Shown: positions 19,158 through 28,728, counted from the first letter of the stretch. The stretch is DNA of 54,410 nucleotides from Kocuria sp. (GCA_031179495.1 JAPSHS010000004.1:1-54410), one strand, 5' to 3'. Program-made: numbers and translations. The notes: generated from the sequence alone by a model not told the origin.

Positions 19158-19784
19158 GTGACCGAGAGCCCCTACGCGCGCCGCCGCCGACGGTCCTCCG
19201 CCCGCCACCGCGGGCCGGAGGGCCCGGCGGCGTCCGCGGCCCAGGACCCGGAGCCGGATCCGCGGGAGGTGGCCCGGGCGATCGTCCTGCGCCAGCTCAC
19301 CGCCTCCGCCAAGAGCCGCAAGCAGCTCGAGGACAAGCTCGCCGACCGCAACGTCCCCGAGGACGTGGCCCGGGAGGTGCTGGACCGCTTCGAGGAGGTC
19401 GACCTCGTCGACGACGCCCAGTACGCGGAGCTCTACGTCCGCTCCCGGGCCGGCTCGCGCAAACTGGCCCGCGCCGCCATCCGCCGCGAACTGGCCTCCC
19501 GCGGGATCTCGGGCGAGCTCGCGGAGTCGGCGCTCGAGCAGCGCACGGACGAGGACGAGCGGGCGGACGCCGCCGACCTCGTGCGCCGCAAGCTGCCCGC
19601 CGGGCTCGACCCCACCGACCGCGCGGAGCGGGACCGCGCGGTGCGCCGGCTGGTCGGCATGCTCGGACGGAAGGGCTACGCCCCCGGTCTGGCCTTCGCC
19701 GTCGTCCAGGAGGAGCTCGAGGCCCGCTCCGGGGCCGCGGCGGAGGACGACGGATCCGGCGAGGCGTACCCCGACACTCCCTGA
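19158..19784 (+). CDS. recX: Regulatory protein RecX
   Basis: 208 residues from a GTG at 19158, just past the recA stop. RecX binds in the RecA filament groove and dampens its activity. After a basic disordered N-terminus come the three-helix repeats typical of RecX: AIVLRQLTASAKSRKQLEDKL, then VAREVLDRFEEVDLVDDAQYAELYVRSRA, then ARAAIRRELASRGISGELAESALEQ, and a last one ending RRLVGMLGRKGYAPGLAFAVVQEEL. It is certainly cotranscribed with recA and so should be SOS-induced. Confidence 0.94.
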   Translation: MTESPYARRRRRSSARHRGPEGPAASAAQDPEPDPREVARAIVLRQLTASAKSRKQLEDKLADRNVPEDVAREVLDRFEEVDLVDDAQYAELYVRSRAGSRKLARAAIRRELASRGISGELAESALEQRTDEDERADAADLVRRKLPAGLDPTDRAERDRAVRRLVGMLGRKGYAPGLAFAVVQEELEARSGAAAEDDGSGEAYPDTP

Positions 19785-19887
19785 GCCGGGTCTCCGCGCC
19801 GGGGCACCCGGGAACGGCACGGAGCCGCCCGCGTCGGCCGGATGTCCTGGCGCGGCCGGGGACGGGACGAGCGCCGCCCGCGGCCCG

Positions 19888-19893
19888 TACAAT
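19888..19893 (+). promoter_or_regulatory. -10 element of miaB (leaderless type)
   Basis: TACAAT, a near-consensus -10, is 6 bases before the GTG at 19900. No ribosome binding site can fit, so a leaderless message is likely. Confidence 0.65.
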
Positions 19894-19899
19894 TGACCG

Positions 19900-21426
19900 G
19901 TGATCTCGACCCCTGCCGCCCTGTCCCCGGACCCGACCGCGTCCGCCACCGCCCCGCGTTCCTACGAGGTGCGCACCTTCGGATGCCAGATGAACGTCCA
20001 CGACTCCGAGCGGATCACCGGTCTGCTCGAGGCCGCCGGCTACGTCCGCGCCGAGGACGGCGAGCCGGACCTCGTGGTGTTCAACACCTGCGCGGTGCGC
20101 GAGAACGCCGACAACAAGCTCTACGGCAACCTCGGCCAGCTCGTGCCGGCGAAGAAGCGCAACAAGGACCTGCAGATCGCGGTGGGCGGCTGCCTGGCGC
20201 AGAAGGACCAGGACACCATCCTCGAGAAGGCCCCGTGGGTCGACGTGGTCTTCGGCACCCACAACATCGGGTCGCTGCCGGCGCTGCTGGAGCGCTCCCG
20301 GCACAACGCCGAGGCCCAGCTCGAGATCCTCGACGCCCTCGAGGTCTTCCCCTCGACGCTGCCGACCAAACGGGACAGCGCCTACTCCGGCTGGGTGTCG
20401 ATCTCGGTGGGCTGCAACAACACGTGCACGTTCTGCATCGTCCCGTCGCTGCGCGGGAAGGAGCGGGACCGCCGGCCGGGAGACGTCCTCGCCGAGGTGC
20501 AGGCCCTCGTCGACGACGGCGCGGTCGAGGTCACGCTCCTCGGGCAGAACGTGAACTCCTACGGCGTGGAGTTCGGGGACCGCGGCGCGTTCGCCAAACT
20601 GCTGCGTGCGTGCGGGCAGATCGAGGGCCTGGAGCGGGTGCGCTTCACGAGCCCCCACCCGGCGGCCTTCACCGACGACGTCATCGACGCCATGGCGGAG
20701 ACCCCCAACGTCATGCCCCAGCTGCACATGCCCCTGCAGTCGGGTTCGGACCGGGTGCTCAAGGAGATGCGCCGCTCCTACCGCTCCCGCCGGTTCCTCG
20801 GCATCCTGGACACGGTCCGCGAGCGCATCCCGGAGGCCGCGATCACCACCGACATCATCGTGGGCTTCCCCGGGGAGACCGAGCGGGACTTCCAGGACAC
20901 CCTCGACGTCGTGGCCGCCTCCCGCTTCTCCTCCGCCTACACGTTCCAGTACTCGGTCCGCCCCGGCACCCCCGCGGGGGAGATGGCGGACCAGGTGCCC
21001 AAGGCCGTGGTGCAGGAGCGCTTCGAACGCCTCGTCGCCCTGCAGGACCGGATCGCGGCGGAGGAGAACCGCCGGGTCGTCGGGCGCCGGGTCGAGCTGC
21101 TCGTCACCGCAGAGGCCGGCAAGAAGTCCGGGCAGACCCACCGGCTCTCCGGGCGCGCGCGGGACCAGCGGCTCGTGCACTTCTCCGTCCCGGAGGGCGC
21201 GGAGTCCCCGCGGCCCGGGGACTTCGTGACCGTGACCGTCACCGACGCCGCCTCCTACCACCTCATCGCCGATCCCCGGGCGGCCCGGGACTACGAGCTG
21301 CGGCGCTCGCGCGCCGGCGACGCCTGGGACCGCCGGCAGGCGGAGTCCTGCGGCGTGCCCACCGCCCCGGACGGCGCCGGAGCCCGGCCCGTGAGCCTCG
21401 GCATGCCGAGCCTGCCCGTCCGGTGA
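19900..21426 (+). CDS. miaB: tRNA-2-methylthio-N6-dimethylallyladenosine synthase
   Basis: 508 residues. MiaB is a radical-SAM enzyme that adds a methylthio group to i6A37 of tRNAs reading UNN codons. The N-terminal UPF0004 domain has its three cluster cysteines in [18 protein letters not shown] and GGCLAQKD. The radical SAM CxxxCxxC ([12 protein letters not shown]) is at residues 172-179. The middle carries [10 protein letters not shown] and [18 protein letters not shown], and the TRAM domain lies near the end ([34 protein letters not shown]). The start is GTG at 19900. Its stop overlaps the miaA start, and MiaA makes the substrate of MiaB, a functionally coherent pair. Confidence 0.97.
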   Translation: MISTPAALSPDPTASATAPRSYEVRTFGCQMNVHDSERITGLLEAAGYVRAEDGEPDLVVFNTCAVRENADNKLYGNLGQLVPAKKRNKDLQIAVGGCLAQKDQDTILEKAPWVDVVFGTHNIGSLPALLERSRHNAEAQLEILDALEVFPSTLPTKRDSAYSGWVSISVGCNNTCTFCIVPSLRGKERDRRPGDVLAEVQALVDDGAVEVTLLGQNVNSYGVEFGDRGAFAKLLRACGQIEGLERVRFTSPHPAAFTDDVIDAMAETPNVMPQLHMPLQSGSDRVLKEMRRSYRSRRFLGILDTVRERIPEAAITTDIIVGFPGETERDFQDTLDVVAASRFSSAYTFQYSVRPGTPAGEMADQVPKAVVQERFERLVALQDRIAAEENRRVVGRRVELLVTAEAGKKSGQTHRLSGRARDQRLVHFSVPEGAESPRPGDFVTVTVTDAASYHLIADPRAARDYELRRSRAGDAWDRRQAESCGVPTAPDGAGARPVSLGMPSLPVR

Positions 21427-22352
21427 GCGCCGGGGCCCTGCCGGTCGTCGCCGTCGTCGGTGCCACGGGGACCGGCAAGACCGCCCTCGGCGTCGAGCTG
21501 GCGCTGCGGCTGGGCGGGGAGGTGGTCAACGCCGACTCGATGCAGTTCTACCGCGGCATGGACATCGGCACCGCCAAGGCCACGGCCGAGGAGCGGCGCG
21601 GCGTGCCCCACCACCTCCTCGACGTCCTGGACGTCACGGAGGAGGCCTCCGTGGCGGACTTCCAGCGTGCCGCCCGGGCGTGCTTCGCGCCGATCCGCGC
21701 CCGCGGCCGCGTTCCCGTCCTGGTCGGCGGCTCGGGGCTCTACGTCCGCGCCGCCCTGGACGTGCTCGAGCTGCCCGGCACGGACCCGGCCGTGCGGTCC
21801 CGGCTCGAACGGGAGCTCGCCGAGCAGGGCCCGGGCGCGCTGCGCGAGCGGCTCCTCCGCGTCGATCCCGGGTCCGCGGCCCGGGTGCGCGACGACCGCC
21901 GGCTCGTGCGCGCCCTCGAGGTGTGGGAGCTGACCGGCCGCCCCTTCACCTCCTTCATGCCCCGCCGGGAGTACGTGCAGCCCACCGTGCAGCTCGCCCT
22001 GGGGCTCGACCGCGCCGAGCTGCACTCCCGGCTCGCCCGGCGGGTCGGCGCCATGGTCGAGGCGGGCCTGGAGACCGAGGTGCGCGAGCTCGCCGCGCGC
22101 GGGCTGCGCGCCGGGCGCACCGCGTCCCGCGCCCTGGGCTACGGGCAGTTCCTCGACGTCGTGGACGGCCGGGCCTCGGCCGCCGAGGCGGCCGAGGCCA
22201 CCGTGGTGGCCACCCGGCAGTTCGCCCGCCGCCAGCTCACCTGGTTCCGGGCGGACCCGCGGGTGCACTGGCTGGACCCGTCCCGGCCCGGGCTCGTGGA
22301 CCACGCCGTGCGGATCGTCGAGCAGGCGGCGGGCGGCTCCGCCGACCGGTAG
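21423..22352 (+). CDS. miaA: tRNA dimethylallyltransferase
   Basis: 309 residues from a GTG at 21423, overlapping miaB by four bases (GTGA). MiaA transfers a dimethylallyl group to A37 of tRNAs. The P-loop is [15 protein letters not shown] near residue 13. The substrate-binding [19 protein letters not shown] follows, and [21 protein letters not shown] and [15 protein letters not shown] are family hallmarks. The C-terminal [16 protein letters not shown] and [21 protein letters not shown] also fit. The domain is complete, with no zinc-finger extension, as in other bacteria. Confidence 0.97.
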   Translation: MSAGALPVVAVVGATGTGKTALGVELALRLGGEVVNADSMQFYRGMDIGTAKATAEERRGVPHHLLDVLDVTEEASVADFQRAARACFAPIRARGRVPVLVGGSGLYVRAALDVLELPGTDPAVRSRLERELAEQGPGALRERLLRVDPGSAARVRDDRRLVRALEVWELTGRPFTSFMPRREYVQPTVQLALGLDRAELHSRLARRVGAMVEAGLETEVRELAARGLRAGRTASRALGYGQFLDVVDGRASAAEAAEATVVATRQFARRQLTWFRADPRVHWLDPSRPGLVDHAVRIVEQAAGGSADR

Positions 22353-22404
22353 CGCGCGCCGGACCGGCCGGTTCCCCCGGCCGCCGTGGCGGCTCCCGGC
22401 CGCG

Positions 22405-22410
22405 TATCAT
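22405..22410 (+). promoter_or_regulatory. -10 element of dapF (leaderless type)
   Basis: TATCAT is 6 bases before the GTG at 22417. There is no room for a ribosome binding site. Confidence 0.6.
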
Positions 22411-22416
22411 GACCGG

Positions 22417-23382
22417 GTGACCTCCGCGCAGCCCGACACCCTCCCGACCGCCCCCGCCCCGGACGCCGCCGCTCCCTGGGGGGAGCTGCGCGGCCGTGCC
22501 TTCAGCAAGGGCCACGGCACGGGCAACGACTTCGTCCTGCTGACGGACCCGCACGCCGAGCTCGCGCTCGACGCCGCCCTGGTGTCCCTGGTGTGCGACC
22601 GCCACCGCGGCATCGGCGGCGACGGGCTGATCCGCGCCGTGCGCTCCGAGGCGCTGCCCGAGGGCCGGACCGTCCTGGCGGACGCCCCCGACGCCGAGTG
22701 GTTCATGGACTACCGCAACAACGACGGCTCGATCGCCGAGATGTGCGGCAACGGCGTGCGCGTGTTCGTCCACTACCTCGTCGAGCGGGGCCTCGTGCAG
22801 GTCCCCGAGGGGGACGTGCTGCGGATCGGCACCCGTGCCGGGGTGAAGACCGTGGCGCGCACCGACTCCGGCTACGCCGTGGACATGGGCCCGTGGAGCT
22901 TCCGGGACGGGGAGACCGCCCGCTCCCGGGGCTCGGACGCCGTCGTCACCGCGAAGGGGCTGAAGGTGCCCCGCCCGGCGCTGTCGATCGGGATGGGCAA
23001 TCCGCACACCGTCGTGGCGCTCGCGGAGGGGGAGAAGCTCGACCAGCTCGAGCTGGTCACCGCGCCGGTCGTGCGCCCGGAGCCCGAGGACGGCACGAAC
23101 GTCGAGTTCGTGGTCCCCGCCGACGGCGACGACGACGGCGTGGGCCGGGTCCGCATGCGGGTGCACGAGCGCGGGGTGGGCGAGACGCAGTCCTGCGGCA
23201 CCGGCGCGTGCGCCGCGGCGGCCGCCACCCGCTTCTGGGGCGGGGCGACGGCTCCGGACCAGTGGCTCGTGCAGGTGCCCGGCGGGGTGGTCTCGGTCAC
23301 GTTCGTCCCCGCGCCGGACGGTGCGGAGCACGTGGTCCTCGCGGGCCCGGCCGTGCTCGTGGCGGACGGCACCTTCGTCTGA
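22417..23382 (+). CDS. dapF: Diaminopimelate epimerase
   Basis: 321 residues. DapF interconverts LL- and meso-diaminopimelate for peptidoglycan and lysine. After a 20-residue Pro/Ala leader come FSKGHGTGNDFVLL, CDRHRGIGGDGLIR and YRNNDGSIAEMCGNGVRVF, which contains the first catalytic cysteine in MCGNG. The second cysteine is in VGETQSCGTGACAAAAATRF. SIGMGNPHTVVAL and DGTNVEFVVP complete the pattern. It is about 20-30 residues longer than the shortest family members, partly from the N-terminal extension. It is convergent with the methyltransferase gene 24 bases downstream. Confidence 0.97.
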   Translation: MTSAQPDTLPTAPAPDAAAPWGELRGRAFSKGHGTGNDFVLLTDPHAELALDAALVSLVCDRHRGIGGDGLIRAVRSEALPEGRTVLADAPDAEWFMDYRNNDGSIAEMCGNGVRVFVHYLVERGLVQVPEGDVLRIGTRAGVKTVARTDSGYAVDMGPWSFRDGETARSRGSDAVVTAKGLKVPRPALSIGMGNPHTVVALAEGEKLDQLELVTAPVVRPEPEDGTNVEFVVPADGDDDGVGRVRMRVHERGVGETQSCGTGACAAAAATRFWGGATAPDQWLVQVPGGVVSVTFVPAPDGAEHVVLAGPAVLVADGTFV

Positions 23383-23397
23383 GCCCCGGGCCGCCGC

Positions 23398-23418
23398 CGG
23401 CGGGACTCAGGCCCGCCG
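23398..23418. terminator. Small hairpin between convergent dapF and the methyltransferase
   Basis: A 7-bp stem (23398-23404 with 23412-23418) and 7-base loop ACTCAGG. The right arm overlaps the last codons of the minus-strand gene. It could act in both directions but is weak. Confidence 0.35.
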
Positions 23419-24069
23419 CTCGACCCGCAGCACCCGGAACCCCTTGTCGGTCGCGTGCCGGGACACGCGGAAGGCCTCGCCCAGCTCGGTCGCGAGCCAC
23501 TTCTGCAGCGAGTCGGCGCCCAGGTTCTTCTGCACCACCAGCCACGCGCTCCCGCCCGGGCCCAGCCGGGGGAGCCAGCGCAGGAGCAGCTCGTGCAGCT
23601 GCTGCTTGCCGACCCGGATCGGCGGGTTGGACCAGATGGTGTCGAAGCGCCGATCCGGCGGCACCTGATCGGGCAGCAGCACCTCGACGTTGCCCAGGCC
23701 CAGGGCGGCGGCGTTGTCGCGGGTGAGCCCGAGGGAGCGCTCGTTGACGTCCACCGCGGTGACCCGGGCCCCGGGAGCGGCCTGCGCCAGGCTCAGGGCG
23801 ATCGGCCCCCAGCCGCACCCGACGTCCAGGAGCTCCTCACCGGCCGGATCGGGAACATTTCGGAGCAGCACGGACGTTCCCTTGTCGAGACCTCGCGGGC
23901 TGAAGACCCCGTTGGAGGTCTGCAGGACGACCTCCCGCCCGCGCAGGGCCACGCTCACGGGGCGGCGCACCTCCGGCACCGAGGGGTCCTCCGAGAAGTA
24001 GTGCTCGGTCCCCGGGTTCGGGGTCGCCGGGCCGGCGGCGGGATCGGGGGTGTCGGGACGCCGTGTCAT
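23407..24069 (-). CDS. RsmC-like class I SAM-dependent methyltransferase
   Basis: 220 residues on the minus strand. After a Pro-rich start the SAM-binding motif I is LLDVGCGWGPIALSLA, followed by VTAVDVNERSLGLTRDNAAALG and the substrate motif FDTIWSNPPIRVGKQQLHELL. NPP[I/Y]R plus the downstream WLVVQKNLGADSLQKWL place it with RsmC/RlmG N2-guanine methyltransferases that modify 16S or 23S rRNA. Only the C-terminal catalytic domain of E. coli RsmC is present, as in other actinobacteria. The exact target nucleotide cannot be told. The neighbouring tRNA-modifying and translation genes are consistent. Confidence 0.88.
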   Translation of the reverse strand: MTRRPDTPDPAAGPATPNPGTEHYFSEDPSVPEVRRPVSVALRGREVVLQTSNGVFSPRGLDKGTSVLLRNVPDPAGEELLDVGCGWGPIALSLAQAAPGARVTAVDVNERSLGLTRDNAAALGLGNVEVLLPDQVPPDRRFDTIWSNPPIRVGKQQLHELLLRWLPRLGPGGSAWLVVQKNLGADSLQKWLATELGEAFRVSRHATDKGFRVLRVERRA

Positions 24070-24152
24070 AGATCCTCATGCTACCGACTGCACCGGCGCC
24101 GCCCGCACCGCGCGGGCGTCCTCCCGCGGCCTCCGCCGTCGGGGGCGGCGAC

Positions 24153-24158
24153 TAGAAT
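24153..24158 (+). promoter_or_regulatory. -10 element of hflX
   Basis: TAGAAT, 29 bases before the ATG at 24188. Unlike most promoters here it leaves room for a leader with AAAGGA at about 24179-24184. Confidence 0.55.
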
Positions 24159-24170
24159 CCAGGAACCACA

Positions 24171-24184
24171 TCCTTCCGAAAGGA
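24171..24184 (+). promoter_or_regulatory. Hairpin covering the hflX ribosome binding site
   Basis: TCCTT (24171-24175) can pair with AAGGA (24180-24184) around the loop CCGA, hiding the ribosome binding site just before the ATG. AGGAACCA also occurs twice, at 24161 and 24181. Five base pairs are weak, so this is a suggestion only. Confidence 0.3.
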
Positions 24185-24187
24185 ACC

Positions 24188-25819
24188 ATGACCCAGTCTC
24201 ACAACATCCCTGCCGACCACAGCACCGCGGCTCCCGCGGTGGAGGCCGACAACGGCCTGAGCCGGCAGGACCTCGAGGACGTCGTCGAGCGCGTCCTGTC
24301 CCGTGCCCGGGCGCGCGAGGCGGACAACGGCGAGCACGACGACCCCGGGAGCTCCGCGGCCGGCCGGGTGACCGGCCGCGCCCGGGAGCTGGCCGACACC
24401 GGCCAGGAGCACTCGGACCACGACGGCGAGCAGCAGGATCTCGACGAGCGCCGGGCCCTGCGCCGCGTCGGCGGACTGTCCACCGAGCTCGAGGACGTCA
24501 CGGAGCTCGAGTACCGCCAGCTGCGCCTCGAGCGGGTCGTGCTGGCCGGCCTCTGGACGGGAGGCACCCTCCAGGAGGCCGAGAACTCCCTGCGGGAGCT
24601 CGCGGCGCTCGCCGAGACCGCCGGCTCCGAGGTGCTGGACGGCATCGTGCAGCGCCGGCTCAAGCCGGACCCCGCCACCTTCCTCGGCTCCGGCAAGGCC
24701 AAGGAGCTGCGCGACATCGTCGCCTCGACCGGCGCCGACACCGTCGTCGTGGACTCCGAGCTGGCCCCGTCCCAGCGGCGCGGGCTGGAGGACGTCGTCA
24801 AGGTCAAGGTCATCGACCGCACCGCTCTGATCCTGGACATCTTCGCCCAGCACGCCAAGTCCAAGGAGGGCAAGGCGCAGGTGGAGCTCGCGCAGCTCGA
24901 GTACCTGCTCCCGCGCCTGCGCGGCTGGGGCGAGTCGCTGTCCCGCCAGGCCGGTGGCCGCGCGGCCGCCGGCGAGGGCATCGGCTCCCGCGGCCCCGGC
25001 GAGACGAAGATCGAGCTGGACCGCCGCCGGATCCGCACGCGGATGGCCAAGCTGCGCCGCGAGATCGCCGGGATGAAGCCGGCCCGCGAGACCAAGCGGC
25101 TCAACCGCCGCCGCAACTCGGTGCCGTCCGTGGCGATCGCCGGCTACACCAACGCGGGCAAGTCCTCGCTGCTCAACCGGCTCACGGACGCCGGCGTGCT
25201 CGTGGAGAACGCCCTGTTCGCGACCCTGGACCCCACGGTCCGCCGGACGCAGACGCCGGACGGCATCGGGTACACGCTCTCGGACACGGTCGGCTTCGTC
25301 CGCTCGCTGCCCACGCAGCTCGTGGAGGCCTTCCGCTCCACCCTGGAGGAGGTCGCCGACGCCGACCTCATCCTGCACGTGGTGGACGCCTCCCACCCGG
25401 ACCCCGAGGGCCAGATCCGGGCGGTGCGCCAGGTGTTCACGGACATCGACGCGCAGAACATCCCCGAGATCATCGTGCTCAACAAGGTCGACGCCGCGGA
25501 CCCCTTCGTGGTCGAGCGGATCCGGCAGCGCGAGCGCAACGTCGTGGTGGTCTCGGCCCGTACGGGCGAGGGCCTCGACGCGTTGCGCGAGCGGATCAGC
25601 GAGTCGATCCCGCGCCCGGAGACGGTGCTGGACCTGGTGGTCCCGTACCAGCGCGGCGACGTCGTCAGCCGGCTGCACGACTGGGACGCGGAGATCCTGC
25701 GCACCGAGCACCTGCCCGAGGGCACGCACCTGCTCGTGAAGGTCCGCGAGGACCTCGCGGCCGAGCTCGCGGAGTTCGCCCCGGAGCGGGCACCCGGCTT
25801 CGGCGCCGAGAGCGCCTGA
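24188..25819 (+). CDS. hflX: Ribosome-associated GTPase HflX
   Basis: 543 residues. HflX binds the 50S subunit and splits stalled or heat-damaged ribosomes. The first ~110 residues are charged and probably disordered, longer than in E. coli. The HflX N-terminal domain follows (FLGSGKAKELRDIVASTGADTVVVDSELAPSQRRGLED, then RTALILDIFAQHAKSKEGKAQVELAQLEYLLPRL). The glycine-rich GEGIGSRGPGETKIELDRRRI precedes the GTPase domain, which has G1 GYTNAGKSS near residue 319, G3 DTVGFVRSLP and G4 NKVD. The start ATG is 24188. The stop lies four bases before the dinG GTG, so the two share a message. Confidence 0.96.
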   Translation: MTQSHNIPADHSTAAPAVEADNGLSRQDLEDVVERVLSRARAREADNGEHDDPGSSAAGRVTGRARELADTGQEHSDHDGEQQDLDERRALRRVGGLSTELEDVTELEYRQLRLERVVLAGLWTGGTLQEAENSLRELAALAETAGSEVLDGIVQRRLKPDPATFLGSGKAKELRDIVASTGADTVVVDSELAPSQRRGLEDVVKVKVIDRTALILDIFAQHAKSKEGKAQVELAQLEYLLPRLRGWGESLSRQAGGRAAAGEGIGSRGPGETKIELDRRRIRTRMAKLRREIAGMKPARETKRLNRRRNSVPSVAIAGYTNAGKSSLLNRLTDAGVLVENALFATLDPTVRRTQTPDGIGYTLSDTVGFVRSLPTQLVEAFRSTLEEVADADLILHVVDASHPDPEGQIRAVRQVFTDIDAQNIPEIIVLNKVDAADPFVVERIRQRERNVVVVSARTGEGLDALRERISESIPRPETVLDLVVPYQRGDVVSRLHDWDAEILRTEHLPEGTHLLVKVREDLAAELAEFAPERAPGFGAESA

Positions 25820-25823
25820 GCCG

Positions 25824-27905
25824 GTGACCGCAGCCTTCGTGGACGCGTCCGGGCAGGACGTCTCCGGCGTGCGCCCGGAGACGCTGCCCGGAGCCCAGGA
25901 CGCCCTGGCCCTGCTCGACACCGCGGTCACCGCGATGGGCGGGCAGGTCCGGGACGGCCAGCGGCTGATGACCGCCAAGGTCGCCGAGGCCCTCGACCGG
26001 GGCCGGCACCTGCTCGTCCAGGCGGGGACCGGGACCGGGAAGTCGCTGGCCTACCTGGCCCCGCTCGTGGAGCACGCCCAGCACGCGGACAAGCCGGTGG
26101 TCGTCGCCACCGCGACCCTCGCCCTGCAGTCGCAGATCGTGGGCCGTGACGTGCCCCGCCTGCTGGCCGCCCTGGAGGGCGAGCTCGAGCGGGAGGTGGA
26201 CGTCGCGCTGCTCAAGGGCCGCAGCAACTACGCGTGCCTGCACAAGCTCGAGGGCGGCTATCCGTCCGACGACGACCCCGGTGCGCTGTTCGCCCTGCCC
26301 GACGACGCCCCGCACCCCGGGACGGCGCAGCCGGAGGCCGCCGAGCAGCCCGGCCGGCTGGGCCAGGAGGTCCAGCGCCTGCGGGAGTGGGCCCGCGGAA
26401 CCGGGACCGGCGACCGCGACGAGATCCTCCCGGGGGTCAGCGACAAGGCCTGGCGCCAGGTCTCCGTGACGGCCAAGGAGTGCCTGGGCCGCAACTGCCC
26501 CATGTTCGAGGAGTGCTTCGCCGAGCTCGCCAAGCAGCGGGCGGGGGAGGCGGACATCGTCATCACCAACCACGCCCTGCTCGCGATCAACGCGTTCGAG
26601 GGCATCACGGTGCTGCCCGAGCACGACGTCGTGGTGATCGACGAGGCCCACGAGCTGCAGGACCGGGTCACCGGCGCGGTCACCGGCCAGCTCTCGGCCG
26701 CCCTGGTCCGGGCGGCGGCGGCGTCCGTGCGCAAGCACACCTCCGCGAACCCCGACTCCCTGAGCGCCGGGGCCGCACATCTCGAGGCCGCGCTGACGGG
26801 CGCGCCGGCCGAGCTGCTCCACCGCGGTCTCGGCGATGCCCAGGCGGCCGCCGTGGCCCAGATCCGGGACGCCGCCCGCACGGCGATGAGCGAGTCCAAG
26901 GGCGGCTCCGGGGGCGAGAAGGACGGCGACGCCGGCCGGCAGATGGCCCGCTCACGGGTGAGCGACGTGCTGGAGCTGGCCGAGCGCATCCTCGCGGCCG
27001 CCGACTCCCACGAGGTGCTGTGGATCTCGCGGCAGGGCGGCTGGGAGCCCGGCCGCGGCTACGTCCCCGCCGAGGACACCGACCCGGCCACCCTGCACGT
27101 GGCGCCGCTGTCCGTGGCCGGGACCCTGCGCGAGGGCCTCTTCGACGGCCGCACCGTGGTCCTGACCTCGGCGACCCTGTCGGTCGGCTCCTCGTTCGAC
27201 TCCGCGGCGGGAGCCCTCGGGCTGCGGGGCGAGGGGGCGCCCCGCTGGGAGGGCGTGGACGTGGGCAGCCCCTTCGACTACCCCAGGCAGGGGATCCTCT
27301 ACCTCGCCAAGCACCTGGAGAAGCCGGGACGACGTCTCACGGAGGCCCAGCTGGAGGAGATGCTGGCCCTGCTCGAGGCCTCCCGCGGCGGGACCCTGGG
27401 ACTGTTCTCGTCCCGCCGGGCGGCGGAGGAGGCCGCGGAGGCCCTGCGCCGGCGCACCGACCTGCCGATCCTGTGCCAGGGGGAGTCCTCGCTGGCCGGG
27501 CTCGTCCAGGAGTTCACCGACGACCCCGACGCGAGCCTGTTCGGCACCATGAGCCTGTGGCAGGGCGTCGACGTGCCGGGGTCCTCGTGCCGTCTCGTGA
27601 TGATCGACCGGATCCCCTTCCCGCGCCCGGACGACCCCCTCGCGACCGCCCGCAGCCGTGCCGCGGAGCGGGCCGGGGGCAACGGGTTCATGTCGGTCTC
27701 GGCGACGCACGCCGCGGTCCGGCTGGCGCAGGGCGCCGGCCGGCTCATCCGTGCCGGCGGGGACCGCGGTGTGGTGGCGATCCTGGACTCCCGGATCGCG
27801 ACGGCGCGCTACGGCGGGTTCCTGCGGGGCTCGTTGCCGCCGCTGTGGACGACCACGGACCGGGCGGTGGTGCTGGGAGCGCTGGAGCGGCTGTCGACGA
27901 CCTGA
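25824..27905 (+). CDS. dinG: ATP-dependent DNA helicase, DinG/XPD type
   Basis: 693 residues from a GTG at 25824. It is a superfamily 2 iron-sulfur helicase that unwinds DNA 5' to 3', including R-loops and other structures. Walker A is AGTGTGKSLAYLAP (near residue 67). The cluster-binding cysteines are probably Cys138, Cys220, Cys225 and Cys231 (NYACLHK; KECLGRNCPMFEEC). DIVITNHALLAINA and the DEAH box VVIDEAHELQD follow. The second motor domain has LTSATLS, LGLFSSRRAAEEAAE and QGAGRLIRAGGDRGVVAILDSR. Despite the E. coli gene name, no SOS box precedes it here. It shares a message with hflX and converges on lexA. Confidence 0.94.
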   Translation: MTAAFVDASGQDVSGVRPETLPGAQDALALLDTAVTAMGGQVRDGQRLMTAKVAEALDRGRHLLVQAGTGTGKSLAYLAPLVEHAQHADKPVVVATATLALQSQIVGRDVPRLLAALEGELEREVDVALLKGRSNYACLHKLEGGYPSDDDPGALFALPDDAPHPGTAQPEAAEQPGRLGQEVQRLREWARGTGTGDRDEILPGVSDKAWRQVSVTAKECLGRNCPMFEECFAELAKQRAGEADIVITNHALLAINAFEGITVLPEHDVVVIDEAHELQDRVTGAVTGQLSAALVRAAAASVRKHTSANPDSLSAGAAHLEAALTGAPAELLHRGLGDAQAAAVAQIRDAARTAMSESKGGSGGEKDGDAGRQMARSRVSDVLELAERILAAADSHEVLWISRQGGWEPGRGYVPAEDTDPATLHVAPLSVAGTLREGLFDGRTVVLTSATLSVGSSFDSAAGALGLRGEGAPRWEGVDVGSPFDYPRQGILYLAKHLEKPGRRLTEAQLEEMLALLEASRGGTLGLFSSRRAAEEAAEALRRRTDLPILCQGESSLAGLVQEFTDDPDASLFGTMSLWQGVDVPGSSCRLVMIDRIPFPRPDDPLATARSRAAERAGGNGFMSVSATHAAVRLAQGAGRLIRAGGDRGVVAILDSRIATARYGGFLRGSLPPLWTTTDRAVVLGALERLSTT

Positions 27906-27910
27906 CCCGT

Positions 27911-27962
27911 CCGGGACACGAGGAGGGCCCGGCCGACCGGCCGGGCCCTCCTCGTGTCCCGG
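27911..27962. terminator. Long bidirectional terminator between dinG and lexA
   Basis: A perfect 24-bp stem (27911-27934 with 27939-27962) with a four-base loop, between the dinG stop (27905) and the lexA stop (27967). It has no T run on either side, so it should act as a strong hairpin barrier for both convergent transcripts. Confidence 0.82.
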
Positions 27963-27966
27963 GCCG

Positions 27967-28728
27967 TCAGAGGCTGCGCAGCACCGAGACGACCTTGCCC
28001 ATCACCGTGGCGTGGTCCCCGAGGATCGGCTCGTAGCGGGTGTTCTGGGGGAGCAGCCACGTGTGCCCGTCGCGCTGGCGGAAGGTCTTGACCGTGGCCT
28101 CGTCATCGAGCAGGGCGGCCACGATGTCCCCGTTGTCGGCGGCGCTCTGCCGGCGGACCACGACCCAGTCGCCGTCGCAGATGGCGGCGTCGACCATGGA
28201 GTCGCCCTTGACCCGCAGCATGAACAGCTCGCCGTGGCCGACCAGCTGGCGGGGCAGGGCGAGCACGTCCTCCACGACCTGCTCGGCCGTGATCGGCCCG
28301 CCTGCGGCGATGTGGCCCACGAGCGGGACCATGGTGACGTCCGCGGAGCCCGACAGCTCCCCGACGGAGTCGGGGAGGGCGGGCCGCGGGCCGCGGGGCG
28401 CGTCCGCGGGTTCGCGCTCCGGCGCCGCCGCGGCGTCGCGCAGCTGCAGGGGCGTGAGGACCTCCATCGCCCGTGGGCGCTTGGGGTCGCGGCGCAGGTA
28501 GCCCAGCTTCTCGAGCTGGGAGAGCTGGTGCGTGACGCTCGAGAGCGAGGCGAGGCCCACCAGGTCGCCGATCTCGCGCATCGACGGCGGATAGCCGTGC
28601 TCGGCGATGGAGCGCTGGATGGCCTCGAGGATGGTGCGCTGGCGCACGCTGAGGCCGCGGCTGCGCGCGCGACCGCCGGACCGCGCGGGCCGCGCGCGGG
28701 AGTCCTCGGGGGTGGGGGGCTGAGCCAT
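27967..28728 (-). CDS. lexA: LexA repressor
   Basis: 253 residues from the ATG at 28728 ([10 protein letters not shown]). The frame continues upstream, but this start has AAAGGA nearby. LexA represses the SOS regulon until RecA filaments trigger self-cleavage. The N-terminal winged helix is [20 protein letters not shown], then [34 protein letters not shown] low-complexity linker (about 107-122) is longer than in E. coli. The cleavage site is Ala-Gly in [12 protein letters not shown] near residues 141-142. The catalytic serine is in [15 protein letters not shown] near 176 and the lysine in [11 protein letters not shown] near 214, with normal spacing. Confidence 0.98.
   Translation of the reverse strand: MAQPPTPEDSRARPARSGGRARSRGLSVRQRTILEAIQRSIAEHGYPPSMREIGDLVGLASLSSVTHQLSQLEKLGYLRRDPKRPRAMEVLTPLQLRDAAAAPEREPADAPRGPRPALPDSVGELSGSADVTMVPLVGHIAAGGPITAEQVVEDVLALPRQLVGHGELFMLRVKGDSMVDAAICDGDWVVVRRQSAADNGDIVAALLDDEATVKTFRQRDGHTWLLPQNTRYEPILGDHATVMGKVVSVLRSL

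Noticed and set aside
25824-27905. dinG as an SOS-controlled gene
   Set aside because: No TCGAA-N6-TTCGA-type site is seen before it or before hflX; the name comes from E. coli.
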